Assembly: GCF_001751245.1 (NCBI RefSeq)
Contig: NZ_LJGU01000114.1
Span: 1-58,648 of the forward strand
Direction: 5' to 3'
DNA length: 58,648 nucleotides
Origin: Streptomyces oceani
Lineage (GTDB): Bacteria > Actinomycetota > Actinomycetes > Streptomycetales > Streptomycetaceae
In this document: in pieces, positions 31,705-40,738 of the stretch
How positions within the stretch are numbered: position 1 is the stretch's first letter
How the letters are laid out: every line of letters starts with the position of its first letter
The notes under the pieces: model-generated
The model's input: the letters and a program-made list of their open reading frames with translations, nothing else
Told to the model about the DNA's origin: nothing
Databases searched by the model: none
Translations under genes and position numbers: made by a program

Positions 31705-32197
31705 TCCCGTCCCTGTTCCCGGTCCTGTTCCCGGCCTGAATCCCGACTTCGGCGTTGGCCCGCCGGCGGCGTGCTGACGTGCGCACGGGCCAGCGCCACG
31801 GGAACCGTTTCCGGACTGAGGGATCGATCATGAAGCGCTCCTCGTCAGCGCGCGGGTGGGCTACGTGGAGGTGCTCGATCGACGTCACGGCGTCGTTCAC
31901 GAAGAGTCGGGCGAGGAGCTCCGTAGCTGCCCGTATCCGAACACCGGGACGGAACGTGTCCAGGCACCTGCCTCTTGGTACGCCTTGGCACCCGGGCGGG
32001 TTCAGGTACCCCTTACAATGATCCGGCCTAGAAGATTCAGGCTGGTGTGGTTATTCCAGCCCTCGCACCCCTGTGAGATGCAGTCGCACCCGACGGTGCG
32101 AACCCGAGGCGCAGCCCAACTGCCGCAACAACGCGGCCGGCGGCGCCAGAGCGAGTATCGAGGGCAGGGCGCCGTCGTCCCGGACGAGGAACGGACG
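31705..32197. other. 493-bp region without a recognised gene
   Basis: Two hairpins are visible: GGCTGG/CCAGCC at about 32040-32061 and CGCACC-CGAC-GGTGCG at about 32086-32101. They lie upstream of the DUF2798 gene and could be 5' leader structures. The region is in frame with the downstream gene from about 31856 without stops, but third-position GC and similarity are poor. No known riboswitch consensus was matched. Confidence 0.4.
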
Positions 32198-32446
32198 ATG
32201 AGCAGGAAGAGCGTCTTTCTCACTCAGGTCATCATGACCTTCATCATGGCCGCGACCATGTCAGGCATCATGGGCCTCATTTTCACGGGGCCGTCCATGC
32301 GGTGGTTGGCCAGCTGGCCCCGCCAGTTCATCATCGCGTGGCCCATCGCCTTCGCCGTCACGATGGTCGCCTGGCCCGCATCGATGGCACTGAGCAGTGC
32401 GATCCTCAAGTCACGCATGGGCATGCCTACCACCGACGATGCTTGA
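32198..32446 (+). CDS. DUF2798 small integral membrane protein
   Basis: An 82-residue protein with two predicted membrane helices (about residues 8-30 and 42-66). MTFIMAATMSGIMGLIF and WPIAFAVTMVAWPASMALSSAILK are typical of the DUF2798 family, whose function is unknown. ATG 32198 is chosen with GAGGA upstream and because the family begins at this point. Its codon use is less GC-biased than that of the neighbours, suggesting recent arrival. Confidence 0.75.
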   Translation: MSRKSVFLTQVIMTFIMAATMSGIMGLIFTGPSMRWLASWPRQFIIAWPIAFAVTMVAWPASMALSSAILKSRMGMPTTDDA

Positions 32447-32532
32447 CCTATGCGCCATCAAGCTCGGGCCCCGGGTCAAACTCTCCACGGAGACCTGAGG
32501 TCCGCTTACCCTTTTCCGGATTATGGAATCGA

Positions 32533-32966
32533 TTACTGGAGACCTGCCGGGATGTCGTTGCCGAAGTGGTCGGTGAGCATCGGTCGGAGCGTGCCCCGCT
32601 GCTCGGCGAAGGCAGCCCGCTCGCCGAGCGGCATCTCGCTGACGATGCGCTGGTCCTCCGCCGCGTTCTCGTTGAGCACGGCACAGAGCGCTGCGGTCGC
32701 GTCGAACGCGGTAACCGAGGGGTGCGTGGCAGCCCCCTTCACGAGGTGGCGGTCTTGAGCACGCGGAGTATCGGATCGCATACGAAGCGGTGCGCACTGC
32801 CGGTCCGGTTGTCCCGGGCGACGAAGCCGATCAGGAATCCGTGGACCGGCAGCACTGCCTTCCCCTCCTCGTCGAAGACCAGCCAGGGCACGACACCTGG
32901 GTCCGAAACCACCCGCCCCCACGGCGAGGCCTGAATGGCGCGGACATCACGGGATTGCTCGTTCAA
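32533..32966 (-). pseudogene. relic of a phage-type tyrosine recombinase and a second unidentified fragment
   Basis: The first part (32739-32966) begins MNEQSRDVRAI and contains VVPWLVFDEEGKAVLPVHGFLIGF, matching the N-terminal core-binding region of Streptomyces tyrosine integrases, but stops after 75 residues; no catalytic domain follows. In the next frame downstream, to 32533, is a stretch containing VLNENAAEDQRIVSEMPLGER and HFGNDIPAGLQ which I do not recognise. The mixture of frames suggests two gene ends joined by deletion. Confidence 0.5.
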
Positions 32967-33107
32967 CTCCGTTGCGCTCCCTCGTCATCGGGAGCGCAAC
33001 GTCTACCGATCAGGCCAACCGGGGATGCGCTCTCGCCCGGCGTGTCTCCCGGCAGTCCGGTCAACGTCTCGTTTGCGGCCGGCTGACCGCCCCCGCAGAC
33101 TGGAGCC

Positions 33108-33995
33108 ATGCCCGAGCTGCCGGAGGTCGAGGCCCTCCGAGACTTCCTGACGGACCGGTTGCGCGGCCGGTCCGTCAGTCGGGTGCTGCCGCTGGCGGTG
33201 AGCGTCCTCAAGACGTACGACCCGCCGCTGAGCGCCCTGGAGGGCGGCACGTGCGCCGGGGTCGCGCGGCACGGCAAGTTCCTCGACCTGGAGGTGGGGG
33301 ATCTCCACTTGGTGCTGCATCTGGCCCGTGCCGGCTGGCTGCGCTGGCAGGACCAGCTCCCGACGGCACCGCCCCGGCCCGGCAAGGGGCCGCTGGCGCT
33401 GCGGCTGTGGCTGACGGCATCCAAGGATGCCGACCCGGCGGTGGGCACGGCGGGCTTCGACCTCACCGAGGCCGGGACCCAGAAGCGGCTCGCCGTGTAT
33501 CTCGTACGCGAGGTGACCGAGGTACCGGGCGTCGCCCGACTCGGGCCCGACCCGCTCGCGGACGGATTCACCCTCGCCGTCTTCCGTGGCTTGCTGACAG
33601 GTCAACAACACCGCGTCAAGGGCGTGTTGCGGGATCAGCGGGTGATCGCCGGGATCGGCAACGCCTATTCGGACGAGATCCTGCACGCCGCTCGCATGTC
33701 TCCCTACCTGCTGGCCGGCTCGCTGTCCGAGGAACAGACCGCCACGCTGTACGAGGCACTGCGTACGACGCTGCGCGACGCCGTCGAGCGCTCCCGCGGG
33801 TTCGCGGCGGGCAGCCTGAAGGCGCGGAAGCGCGGCGGGATGCGGGTGCACGGCCGCACCGGCGAGCCGTGCCCGGTGTGTGGCGACACCGTGCGCGAAG
33901 TGTCCTTCAGCGACTCCTCGTTGCAGTACTGCCCCACCTGCCAGACGGGCGGCAAGCCGCTCGCGGACCGGCGGATGTCGCGCCTGCTGCGGTGA
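33108..33995 (+). CDS. Fpg/Nei-family DNA glycosylase/AP lyase
   Basis: A 295-residue enzyme beginning MPELPEVEALRDFL, so the mature N-terminal Pro acts as the Schiff-base nucleophile and Glu as catalytic acid. The H2TH region is in QHRVKGVLRDQRVIAGIGNAYSDEIL and the zinc finger is CPVCG with CPTCQTGGK, typical of this family. It removes oxidised bases. The branch is the actinobacterial Nei-like group with a longer loop near residue 100. It is monocistronic. Confidence 0.9.
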   Translation: MPELPEVEALRDFLTDRLRGRSVSRVLPLAVSVLKTYDPPLSALEGGTCAGVARHGKFLDLEVGDLHLVLHLARAGWLRWQDQLPTAPPRPGKGPLALRLWLTASKDADPAVGTAGFDLTEAGTQKRLAVYLVREVTEVPGVARLGPDPLADGFTLAVFRGLLTGQQHRVKGVLRDQRVIAGIGNAYSDEILHAARMSPYLLAGSLSEEQTATLYEALRTTLRDAVERSRGFAAGSLKARKRGGMRVHGRTGEPCPVCGDTVREVSFSDSSLQYCPTCQTGGKPLADRRMSRLLR

Positions 33996-34097
33996 GACGA
34001 CTCCTGGCGAGCCAGACGCTCTCCCCCTGGGGAAGTCACGCGGTTCGCGTACTCGGGGCCAGACCAGCTCAACCGAACCGAAGGAGAGGACCCGACA

Positions 34098-35120
34098 ATG
34101 CGTGGCGTGATCATGCACGGCCCCGGAGACGTCCGGGTGGAAGAACGGGTGGACCCACGGATCCAGGAACCCACCGATGCGGTGATCAAGATCGTGGCGA
34201 CCTGTGTGTGCGGCTCCGACCTGTGGCCGTATCGTGGCGCGGACACTCCGGATCAGCAGCTCATGGGACACGAATACGTTGGCGTGGTCGAGCAGATCGG
34301 TGCCGAGGTCAGGACCCTCAGGCCAGGCGACCACGTCGTCGGGTCCTTCGTGGTCTCGGACAACACCTGCTCGATCTGCGCGGCCGGGTACCAGTCCCGG
34401 TGCGTCAACGGCATCTTCGTGGACGGGGGGATCGGCACCCAGGCGGAGTACGCCCGCATCCCGTACGCCGACGGCACCCTGGTGGCCACCCCGGGAAGAC
34501 CCGACGAGGACATGGTCCCGTCCCTGTTGGCCGCCTCCGACGTCCTGGGCACCGGCTGGTTCGCCGCGGTCACGTCCGAGGCCGGCCCGGGCAGGCCAGT
34601 GGCCGTCGTCGGGGACGGTGCCGTGGGACTCATGGCAATCCTGGCAGCCAGGCAGCTGGGGGCGGAGACGATCATCGCGATGAGCCGCCACGGCGCGCGG
34701 CAGGAGTTGGCCCGGGAATTCGGCGCGACGGAGATCGTCGAAGAACGCGGCGACGACGGCGTCGAGCGCGTCAAGGAACTGACCGATGGACTCGGAGCGT
34801 ACAGCGTCATCGAGGCCGTGGGTTCACAGGAGTCGATGATGCAGGCGATCCGTTCCACTCGTCCCGGTGGGCGAGTGGGGTACGTCGGTGTCTCCCACGA
34901 TGTCGAGTTGCCCGGCGCCGAACTGTTCTTCGGGCTGGTGCACCTGCACGGCGGTCCGGCCCCAGTACGGCGGTTCCTTCCCGACCTGATCCAGTTGATC
35001 TGGGACCGGAAGATCGACCCGGGGAAGGTCTTCGACAGGACCATGCCGCTGGCTCAGGCCGCTGAGGCGTATGACGCGATGGACAAGCGCATGGCCGTCA
35101 AGGTCCTGCTCCAGCCGTAG
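34098..35120 (+). CDS. zinc-dependent alcohol dehydrogenase (MDR family)
   Basis: A 340-residue medium-chain dehydrogenase. Catalytic zinc ligands are in ATCVCGSDLWPYRG (Cys) and MGHEYVGVVEQIG (His-Glu). Part of the structural-zinc lobe remains in NTCSICAAGYQSRC, with three cysteines rather than four. The Rossmann motif is AVVGDGAVGLMAILAARQLGA. The closest type is threonine-dehydrogenase-like alcohol dehydrogenase. AGGAGAGG at 34080-34087 precedes ATG 34098. The substrate is not deducible. Confidence 0.88.
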   Translation: MRGVIMHGPGDVRVEERVDPRIQEPTDAVIKIVATCVCGSDLWPYRGADTPDQQLMGHEYVGVVEQIGAEVRTLRPGDHVVGSFVVSDNTCSICAAGYQSRCVNGIFVDGGIGTQAEYARIPYADGTLVATPGRPDEDMVPSLLAASDVLGTGWFAAVTSEAGPGRPVAVVGDGAVGLMAILAARQLGAETIIAMSRHGARQELAREFGATEIVEERGDDGVERVKELTDGLGAYSVIEAVGSQESMMQAIRSTRPGGRVGYVGVSHDVELPGAELFFGLVHLHGGPAPVRRFLPDLIQLIWDRKIDPGKVFDRTMPLAQAAEAYDAMDKRMAVKVLLQP

Positions 35121-35520
35121 TCCCCAGGGGAATCACCGATGAAGGCCCGGGAAAGGACGTCATGGAACTCGACGCTCTCCTCTACGAGTTGACGCACCTG
35201 ACACTCAGGTGAAGCGCGAAGGAACGACCCCCAGCGTGGACGGCGCACGCACCCCGCCGGAAAGGCCGGGCAACCCGCCGTGCGCAGACGTCCAGGCCCT
35301 CGATGCCGTCCGCAATCAGGTCAGGGGCGTCGAACGCGGCGAACACCTCGCGGCCCGTGGGAGACTGCACTTCAGAGGTGCCTGACCGATCGTACTCAGT
35401 GGAAGCGCCGGAAATCCCACCATCGCAGTTCAGCGGGCTCCTCTACCTATTTCTCCATCCACAGACAGCCCGGCACGCGGTCGATCGACACTCACGCTAA
35501 TGGTCAAAATGGAGGTCTGA
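35121..35520. other. 400-bp region with gene fragments only
   Basis: A 16-codon open frame (35163-35213, MELDALLYELTHLTLR) and an opposite-strand 62-codon frame (35182-35370) containing REVFAAFDAPDLIADGIEGLDV look like remnants of real proteins, but neither is identifiable. The second half (35390-35500) is markedly AT-richer than the surroundings. Together with the next two entries this suggests a patch of recently acquired, decaying DNA. Confidence 0.4.
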
Positions 35521-35835
35521 ATGAGCGAGTCCGGGAAGAAGAGACGATACATACCGACCGATCGGGCCGGACGTCAGCCATGGATACATCATGGACTGAC
35601 CGAGGGAAACCTGACTCCGTGCCGCAGTTGTCGCACGTTACTTGAAGTCAAGCTCCAGCGTTCCCAGGCATCGGTGTTGGTCAGCCATCACGGCGCGATT
35701 GAGGACCTGGCCCTGGTCTGCACCGAATGCGGCCACGTGCTCTGTGCGGACTGTGCACTCGCAGCTAGCAGCGTGCCGAACCGTCCGAGTTGCGATAGCT
35801 GTGGAGGCAACATGACTATGCCGATGTCGACTTGA
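35521..35835 (+). CDS. orphan cysteine-rich (zinc-ribbon) hypothetical protein
   Basis: A 104-residue protein with four CxxC or CxxxC pairs: CRSC near residue 34, CTECG near 68, CADC near 76 and CDSCGG near 91. This is the spacing of two zinc ribbons or a treble-clef pair, so it probably binds two Zn ions and perhaps nucleic acid or protein. GGAGG at 35510-35514 gives a well-spaced start. Codon use is less GC-rich than average, and no homologue family is recognised. Function unknown. Confidence 0.6.
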   Translation: MSESGKKRRYIPTDRAGRQPWIHHGLTEGNLTPCRSCRTLLEVKLQRSQASVLVSHHGAIEDLALVCTECGHVLCADCALAASSVPNRPSCDSCGGNMTMPMST

Positions 35836-35885
35836 GAAGCATGGCGCCAGAGCGGTCTCACGCTTCTTGTGTGTGTTGTTGGTGA

Positions 35886-36239
35886 TTCCCAGGATTTGGG
35901 AAGAACATCGCCCTCGGGAAGCGCACCTTCATCAACTCCGGTTGCACCTTCCAGGACCAGGGCGGCGTGACGATCGGGGACGACAGCCTCATCGGGCACA
36001 ACACGGTGATGGCCACCCTCAATCACGACCTCACCCGGAGCCGCCGAGCGGACATGCGCCCCACCTCCATCGTAGTCGGCCGCAATGCGTGGATCGGATC
36101 CAACGCCACCGTTCTGCCGGGTCTGACAATCGGCGACAACGCCGTCGTGGCAGCCGCCTCCGTAGCCACGAAGGACGTACCAGAAAACACCAGTGCCGTG
36201 GGGCCACCTGCACGCTCAATGCGATCATTGACCAACTGA
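35886..36239 (+). pseudogene. truncated hexapeptide-repeat acetyltransferase (NodL/maltose O-acetyltransferase type)
   Basis: From an upstream stop at 35883 this frame reads FGKNIALGKRTFINSGCTF and continues through left-handed beta-helix repeats (VTIGDDSLIGHNTVMATLNH, VVGRNAWIGSNATVLPGLTIG) to a TGA at 36237. It corresponds to the C-terminal two-thirds of CoA-dependent O-acetyltransferases, including the catalytic His in TLNHDL. The N-terminal ~60 residues (acceptor-binding helix region) are missing and there is no usable start codon with a site. Confidence 0.75.
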
Positions 36240-36359
36240 ACCGCACTGCTCAAAACCCGCCTCGATGAGAACCCATCGCGTGCCGCCACCTCAATTTGTC
36301 CGGCCCACCGCACGGAAATCCGTTGGTGCTCGGCCCGCGTCGCGCCGTACGGTCCCCGC

Positions 36360-37103
36360 ATGGACGACCACCGGGACGGATACTTCGGCGAGAGCACGGC
36401 GGCGACGTACGACACGGAGGAAGCGGCACGCTTCGACCCGGCCGACGTGGACCCCTCGGTCGACCTGCTGGCCGGACTGGCCAGGGAGGGACGCGCGCTC
36501 GAACTCGCCGTGGGCACCGGGCGCTTGGCTCTGCCGCTGGCGGCGCGCGGAGTGCCGGTGCACGGCATCGACACGTCCCGGGCGATGGTCTCCCGGCTGC
36601 GTGCCAAGCCCGGCGGGGACGCGATCGGCGTGACCATCGGCGACATGACGACGACGCGGGTGGACGGGGAGTTCGCCGTCGCGTATCTGGTCTTCAACAC
36701 GATCAACAACCTCACCACGCAGGAGCAGCAGGTCGCCTGCTTCCGCAACGCCGCCGCACACCTGACGCCCGGCGGCTGTTTCGTGGTCGAGGTGGGCGTG
36801 CCCGAACTGCGGAAGCTGCCGCCCGGACAGCGCGCCGTGCCGATGCGCACCAGCGCGACGCACTGGGCCTTCGACGCGTACGACTGCGCGACGCAGGCGT
36901 TGAGTTCGAACTACGTGGAGGTCGTGGAGGGCCGAGGGCGGTACCGCTCCATCCCGTTCCGGTACGTCTGGCCGGCGGAGCTGGACCTGATGGCCCAACT
37001 GGCGGGCCTGCGGCTGCGCGAGCGCTGGGACGGCTGGACCCGGGAGCCCTTCACACACGAGAGCGGCCAGCATGTCTCGGTCTGGGAGAAGCCCGCCGGC
37101 TGA
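36360..37103 (+). CDS. class I SAM-dependent methyltransferase
   Basis: A 247-residue methyltransferase. Motif I is ALELAVGTGRLALPLAARG (with E-x-A-x-G-T-G), motif II region VHGIDTSRAMVSRLRAK, then IGDMTT and VAYLVFNTINNL (motif III/IV) and LTPGGCFVVEV. It resembles the Methyltransf_25 family. The acceptor is unknown. ATG 36360 follows GTCCCC, with no strong site. The gene is single. Confidence 0.85.
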   Translation: MDDHRDGYFGESTAATYDTEEAARFDPADVDPSVDLLAGLAREGRALELAVGTGRLALPLAARGVPVHGIDTSRAMVSRLRAKPGGDAIGVTIGDMTTTRVDGEFAVAYLVFNTINNLTTQEQQVACFRNAAAHLTPGGCFVVEVGVPELRKLPPGQRAVPMRTSATHWAFDAYDCATQALSSNYVEVVEGRGRYRSIPFRYVWPAELDLMAQLAGLRLRERWDGWTREPFTHESGQHVSVWEKPAG

Positions 37104-37232
37104 CGTGTCCCGCTGACTCTGGCTCGTACGGCCGATGTTGTACGAGTGCACGCTGTGGACTTCCATCAGCACGTAACGTGACCATGGAGTGGTTGGCTTT
37201 TACGTACGGGCGCACCGGAGGTCACCGGCAGC

Positions 37233-38054
37233 ATGACGCACACCATCGAACCGGAACCCTCCGAAGCACTGCGGACCTTCGGTTCCGTGCTCAAGGCGCT
37301 GCGCGAGCGGGCCAGGTTCACCCAGGAAGCGTTGGCAGGCGAACTGCGCTATTCCACCGCCTACTTGGCCTCCATCGAGCAGGCCAGGCGCTACCCCACC
37401 CGGGAGTTCATCGAGCGGGCGGAGGAAGCGCTGGACGCCGACCGGGTGTTGAAGGCCGCCGGCAAGCACCTCACCCGACGGCCGGGCCTAGCCTCCTGGT
37501 TCCGCCAGTGGGCGTGCCTGGAACAGGACGCGGTCACCCTGTACGCGTACGAATGCCGGGTCGTGCCGGGGCTGTTGCAGCCGGAGGCGTACATCCGGGC
37601 CATCTTCGATCGACGACTCCCGCCCCTAACCGACGAACAACAGGAGAAGCAGGTCTCTGCACGCGTGGAGCGACAGCGGCTCTTCGCCGAAAACCCCAAC
37701 ACAGCTTTCGGCTTCATCATCGAACAAGCCGTCCTTGAGCGCCACACAGGGAGTGCTCAGGTCAGCCGGATTCTCCTGGATTACCTGATCGAGCGCGCTC
37801 TTCAAAGCAATGTCGAGATCCAGATCATGCCACTGCGTTCCCCTGAACACGCGGGACTCGACGGCCCGCTGTATCTGGCCGAGACCCAGGAGTACGAATG
37901 GGTTGGATACACCGAAGGGCAGCAGTGCAGTAATCTCATCACGACCTCGCCGAACGTAAGCGCGCTCCAGCAGCGCTATGGGAAGCTGCGTTCACAAGCG
38001 CTCAGCCGCGAGGACACGTTGAGCATGCTTCGGAAGCTCCGAGGAGAACTATGA
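37233..38054 (+). CDS. Xre-family helix-turn-helix regulator with DUF5753
   Basis: A 273-residue protein. Residues 10-70 are an Xre HTH (LKALRERARFTQEALAGELRYSTAYLASIEQARRYPTREF), and residues 90-270 are the DUF5753 domain (WACLEQDAVTLYAYECRVVPGLLQPEAYIRAIF; IEIQIMPLRSPEHAGLDGPLYL). In Streptomyces such proteins are found in many paralogues, usually paired with a DUF397 protein, and influence development or antibiotic production (BldB/WhiJ-type systems). Its stop overlaps the DUF397 start. Confidence 0.92.
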   Translation: MTHTIEPEPSEALRTFGSVLKALRERARFTQEALAGELRYSTAYLASIEQARRYPTREFIERAEEALDADRVLKAAGKHLTRRPGLASWFRQWACLEQDAVTLYAYECRVVPGLLQPEAYIRAIFDRRLPPLTDEQQEKQVSARVERQRLFAENPNTAFGFIIEQAVLERHTGSAQVSRILLDYLIERALQSNVEIQIMPLRSPEHAGLDGPLYLAETQEYEWVGYTEGQQCSNLITTSPNVSALQQRYGKLRSQALSREDTLSMLRKLRGEL

Positions 38055-38239
38055 GCGGTACCGACCCCAGCTGGTTCAAGAGCAGCTACAGCGGCACGTC
38101 CGGCGACAACTGCGTGGAGGTCGCCATCGCTCCCGCCACAGTCTCCGTACGCGACTCGAAGGAGCCGCACAGCCCACGACTCGACCTCTCCCCCACCGCC
38201 TGGGCGGCGTTCGTCTCGTACGCCTCCGGGCGCGACTGA
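38051..38239 (+). CDS. DUF397 small protein, partner of the Xre regulator
   Basis: A 62-residue protein starting in the ATGA overlap at 38051-38054. WFKSSYSGTSGDNCVEVA and VRDSKEPHSPRLDLSPTAWAAFV are diagnostic of DUF397. These small acidic proteins are thought to bind and modulate the cognate Xre-DUF5753 regulator. Confidence 0.93.
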   Translation: MSGTDPSWFKSSYSGTSGDNCVEVAIAPATVSVRDSKEPHSPRLDLSPTAWAAFVSYASGRD

Positions 38240-38284
38240 GCGTACGCGAGCGGACCCGACGACCAGCCGAGCCGGTCAACCGCC

Positions 38285-40027
38285 TCACGGCCGTGGGATG
38301 TTCCGCAGGTTGGCGCGGGCCATGTCGAGCATGGTGCCGACGCCGCCGTCCAGCACGGTGCGCCCCGCGGCCAGGGCGAAGCCCTTGACCTGCTCGAAGG
38401 TGATGTTGGGCGGCAGCGACAGCGCGTTCGGGTCGGTGATCAGCTCCACCAGCGCGGGCCCCGGCCGCTCCAGCGCGTCGGCGAGCGCGCCGTGCACGTC
38501 GCCGGGCTGCTCGACGCGCCAGGCCGGGATGCCGCAACCACGCGCGATCTCGCCGTAGTTCACCGGGGCGTGGTCGGTCTCGTACGCGGGCAGGCCGTCC
38601 ACCATCATCTCGAGCCGCACCATCGCTAGTGAGGTGTTGTTGAAGAGGATCGTCTTCACCGGCAGGTCGTGCTGTCGTACGGTCAGCAGCTCGCCCATCA
38701 GCATGGCGAGCCCGCCGTCCCCGGACAGCGAGATGACCTGCCGGGAGCGGTCGGCGAGGGCGGCGCCGATGGCGTGCGGAAGCGCGTTCGCCATGCTGCC
38801 GTGGCTAAACGAACCGATGACGCGGCGGCGGCCGTTGGGCGTGATGTAGCGGGCGGCCCAGACGTTGTTCATGCCGGTGTCGACGGTGAAGACGGCGTCG
38901 TCGTCGGCGAGTCCGTCCAGGATGCTCGCTGGGTACTCGGGATGGATCGGGAGGTGGTGCTCGACGTCCCGGGTGTAGGCGTCGACGGCGGTGGCCAGCG
39001 CGCGTTCGTGCTTGCGCAGCATGCCGTCCAGGAAGCGCCGGTCACTCTTGTGCTCCAGGTGCGGCTGCACGGCGTCCAGGGTGGCGGCGACATCACCGTG
39101 CACGGCCAACTCCAGCGGGGTGCGGCGGCCCAGCTTGCGCGCGTCGCTGTCCACCTGCACGGTCCTCGCCTGCGGCAGGAAGGTGTCGTACGGGAAGTCG
39201 GTGCCCAGCATCACCATCAACTCGGCGTCGTGCACGGCGTCATGGCAGGCGCCGTAACCGAGGAGTCCGATCATGCCGACGTCGTACGGGTTGTTGTGCT
39301 GGATCCATTCCTTGCCGCGCAGACTGTGGCCGACCGGCGCGTTGAGGGTGTCCGCGAGCCGCATCACCTGGCTGTGCGCCTCGCGGGTGCCGGCGCCGCA
39401 GAAGAGGGTCACGGTGCGGGCCTCGTTGAGCAGCCGGGCCAGTTCCCGCACGCTGTGCGCGGCCGGTTGGACGACGCCGCAGGCCGGCGTGGGGACGGTG
39501 CGGCCGGTCGGGTTCGTGGTGGCCTTCCCGTCGATGTCGCCGGGGAGTACGAGTGCGGCGACGGTGGAGCCGCCGAGCGCGTGCTGTGCGGCGATCCGGG
39601 CGAGGCGGGGCATCTGCTCGGGCTGCGAGAGGAGTTCGCACCAGTCAGCCGCCTCGCTGAACAGCTTCTCCGGGTGCGTCTCCTGGAAGAAGCCAGTGCC
39701 GATCTGGCTGGTGGGGATGTGCGAGACGATGGCCAGTACGGGCGCTCCGCTGCGGTTCGCGTCGTAGAGGCCCTGCACCAGGTGGGTGTTGCCGGGGCCG
39801 CAGGAGCCGGCGCAGACCGCGAGCCGGCCGGTGAGCTGGGCCTCGGCCGCGGCGGCGAAGGCTCCCGCTTCCTCGTTTCGCACGTGTACCCAGGTCAGCG
39901 CGCCGCCGCTGCGGCGAATGGCGTCGACGAAGGGGTTGAGGCTGTCGCCGACGACGCCGTAGACGCGTTTTACCCCCGACTGGATGAGGACCTCGACGAG
40001 CTGATCGGCGACTTTCCCGGCGGCCAT
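38285..40027 (-). CDS. poxB: thiamine-diphosphate-dependent pyruvate dehydrogenase/oxidase (PoxB)
   Basis: A 580-residue ThDP enzyme. It starts MAAGKVADQLVEVLIQSGVKRVYGVVGDSLNPFVDAIRRSG, with the catalytic Glu in VRNEEAGAFAAAAEAQLTGRLAVCAGSCGPGNTH. The ThDP-Mg motif is LSGDGGLAMLMGELLTVRQHDLPVKTILFNN. The architecture and length match pyruvate:quinone oxidoreductase PoxB. ATG 40027 has GAGGGG 6 nt upstream, whereas the ATG 6 nt before overlaps that site. It converts pyruvate to acetate and CO2, passing electrons to quinone at the membrane. Confidence 0.92.
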   Translation of the reverse strand: MAAGKVADQLVEVLIQSGVKRVYGVVGDSLNPFVDAIRRSGGALTWVHVRNEEAGAFAAAAEAQLTGRLAVCAGSCGPGNTHLVQGLYDANRSGAPVLAIVSHIPTSQIGTGFFQETHPEKLFSEAADWCELLSQPEQMPRLARIAAQHALGGSTVAALVLPGDIDGKATTNPTGRTVPTPACGVVQPAAHSVRELARLLNEARTVTLFCGAGTREAHSQVMRLADTLNAPVGHSLRGKEWIQHNNPYDVGMIGLLGYGACHDAVHDAELMVMLGTDFPYDTFLPQARTVQVDSDARKLGRRTPLELAVHGDVAATLDAVQPHLEHKSDRRFLDGMLRKHERALATAVDAYTRDVEHHLPIHPEYPASILDGLADDDAVFTVDTGMNNVWAARYITPNGRRRVIGSFSHGSMANALPHAIGAALADRSRQVISLSGDGGLAMLMGELLTVRQHDLPVKTILFNNTSLAMVRLEMMVDGLPAYETDHAPVNYGEIARGCGIPAWRVEQPGDVHGALADALERPGPALVELITDPNALSLPPNITFEQVKGFALAAGRTVLDGGVGTMLDMARANLRNIPRP

Positions 40028-40250
40028 GACCATCCCCTCGGCGCTGCGGCTGGTGCGGTGCGGCTCCTGCTGCGACGGCTTCAGGTCCGAGCGTAGCGGC
40101 GGGCGCGACGGGGCGCGCGCCGAACGGGACCGTACGACGCTGGGTGCCCACGTCCGCTGACCGGGAAACCGGCTCGGGAACCGCCGGCACAGCGAGTGCC
40201 GAGCGCGTCCACCGCGAGTCCTGCCTCCGTACGGGCCCTTCCGCACCTCG

Positions 40251-40450
40251 CTACGGCAGATCCACCCGGTCACCGGTGTCCGTGGCGGTCACCTCGTGGT
40301 CGCCGGGAGCCGTGCCGCTGACCACAGGACATCTTCACCGTGAGGTTGCGCGCAGGCCGGTGTCCTCGGTGTTGCTGAACAGCAGCCACTTCGACCGGGC
40401 ATCGCGGGCCGGGGCGTCGGGAGCGAATGGGAAGGCGCGGAGCGCGACCA
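40251..40450 (-). pseudogene. remnant of a carbohydrate-active enzyme (sialidase/BNR-like)
   Basis: Three frames on the minus strand carry pieces of one coding sequence. FAPDAPARDARSKWLLFSNTEDTGLR is followed in the next frame by RNLTVKMSC and in the third by SGTAPGDHEVTATDTGDRVDLP with a TAG at 40251-40253. LLFSNxxDxxxRRNLTVxxSxDxG is a BNR/sialidase-type segment. At least two frameshifts and loss of most of the gene are evident. It lies beside the secreted DUF4091 protein, perhaps as part of a former glycan-degradation locus. Confidence 0.5.
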
Positions 40451-40738
40451 GGCATGTCGCCATGAGAGTGCTTCTCACAGGTCTGTTCCCGTTCAACCCA
40501 TTCCCACCCGACGGATTGTGATGGAGCATGAGACATCAGATGACTGATCTTTCGAGGCGAGAATGTAGGGCCCGGGCGGGCGGCGTCAACGGATGGGACC
40601 GCCGAGCGGTTCACCGCGCGAACGGTTTCCGCCGATCCACACCGTTGATCCTCTTGTTGGGGAATGTTTTATCCTGTTCACTTCTGTTGACTATATCGCA
40701 CCGTTAACCGCCAACCGCTGTCACCAACGGAGGCCCCG

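Noticed and set aside
32010..32160. A riboswitch or tRNA-like element upstream of the DUF2798 gene
   Set aside because: Two hairpins and a GGTGCGAACCC segment suggested a structured RNA, but no known riboswitch core or complete cloverleaf could be built.
31856..32446. A 196-residue version of the DUF2798 protein starting near 31856
   Set aside because: The frame is open, but the upstream residues show no family similarity. The family length and GAGGA site support the start at 32198.
40270..40614. An intact 114-residue minus-strand protein upstream of the DUF4091 gene
   Set aside because: The recognisable sialidase-like sequence is split over three frames, so no single frame here is a functional gene.
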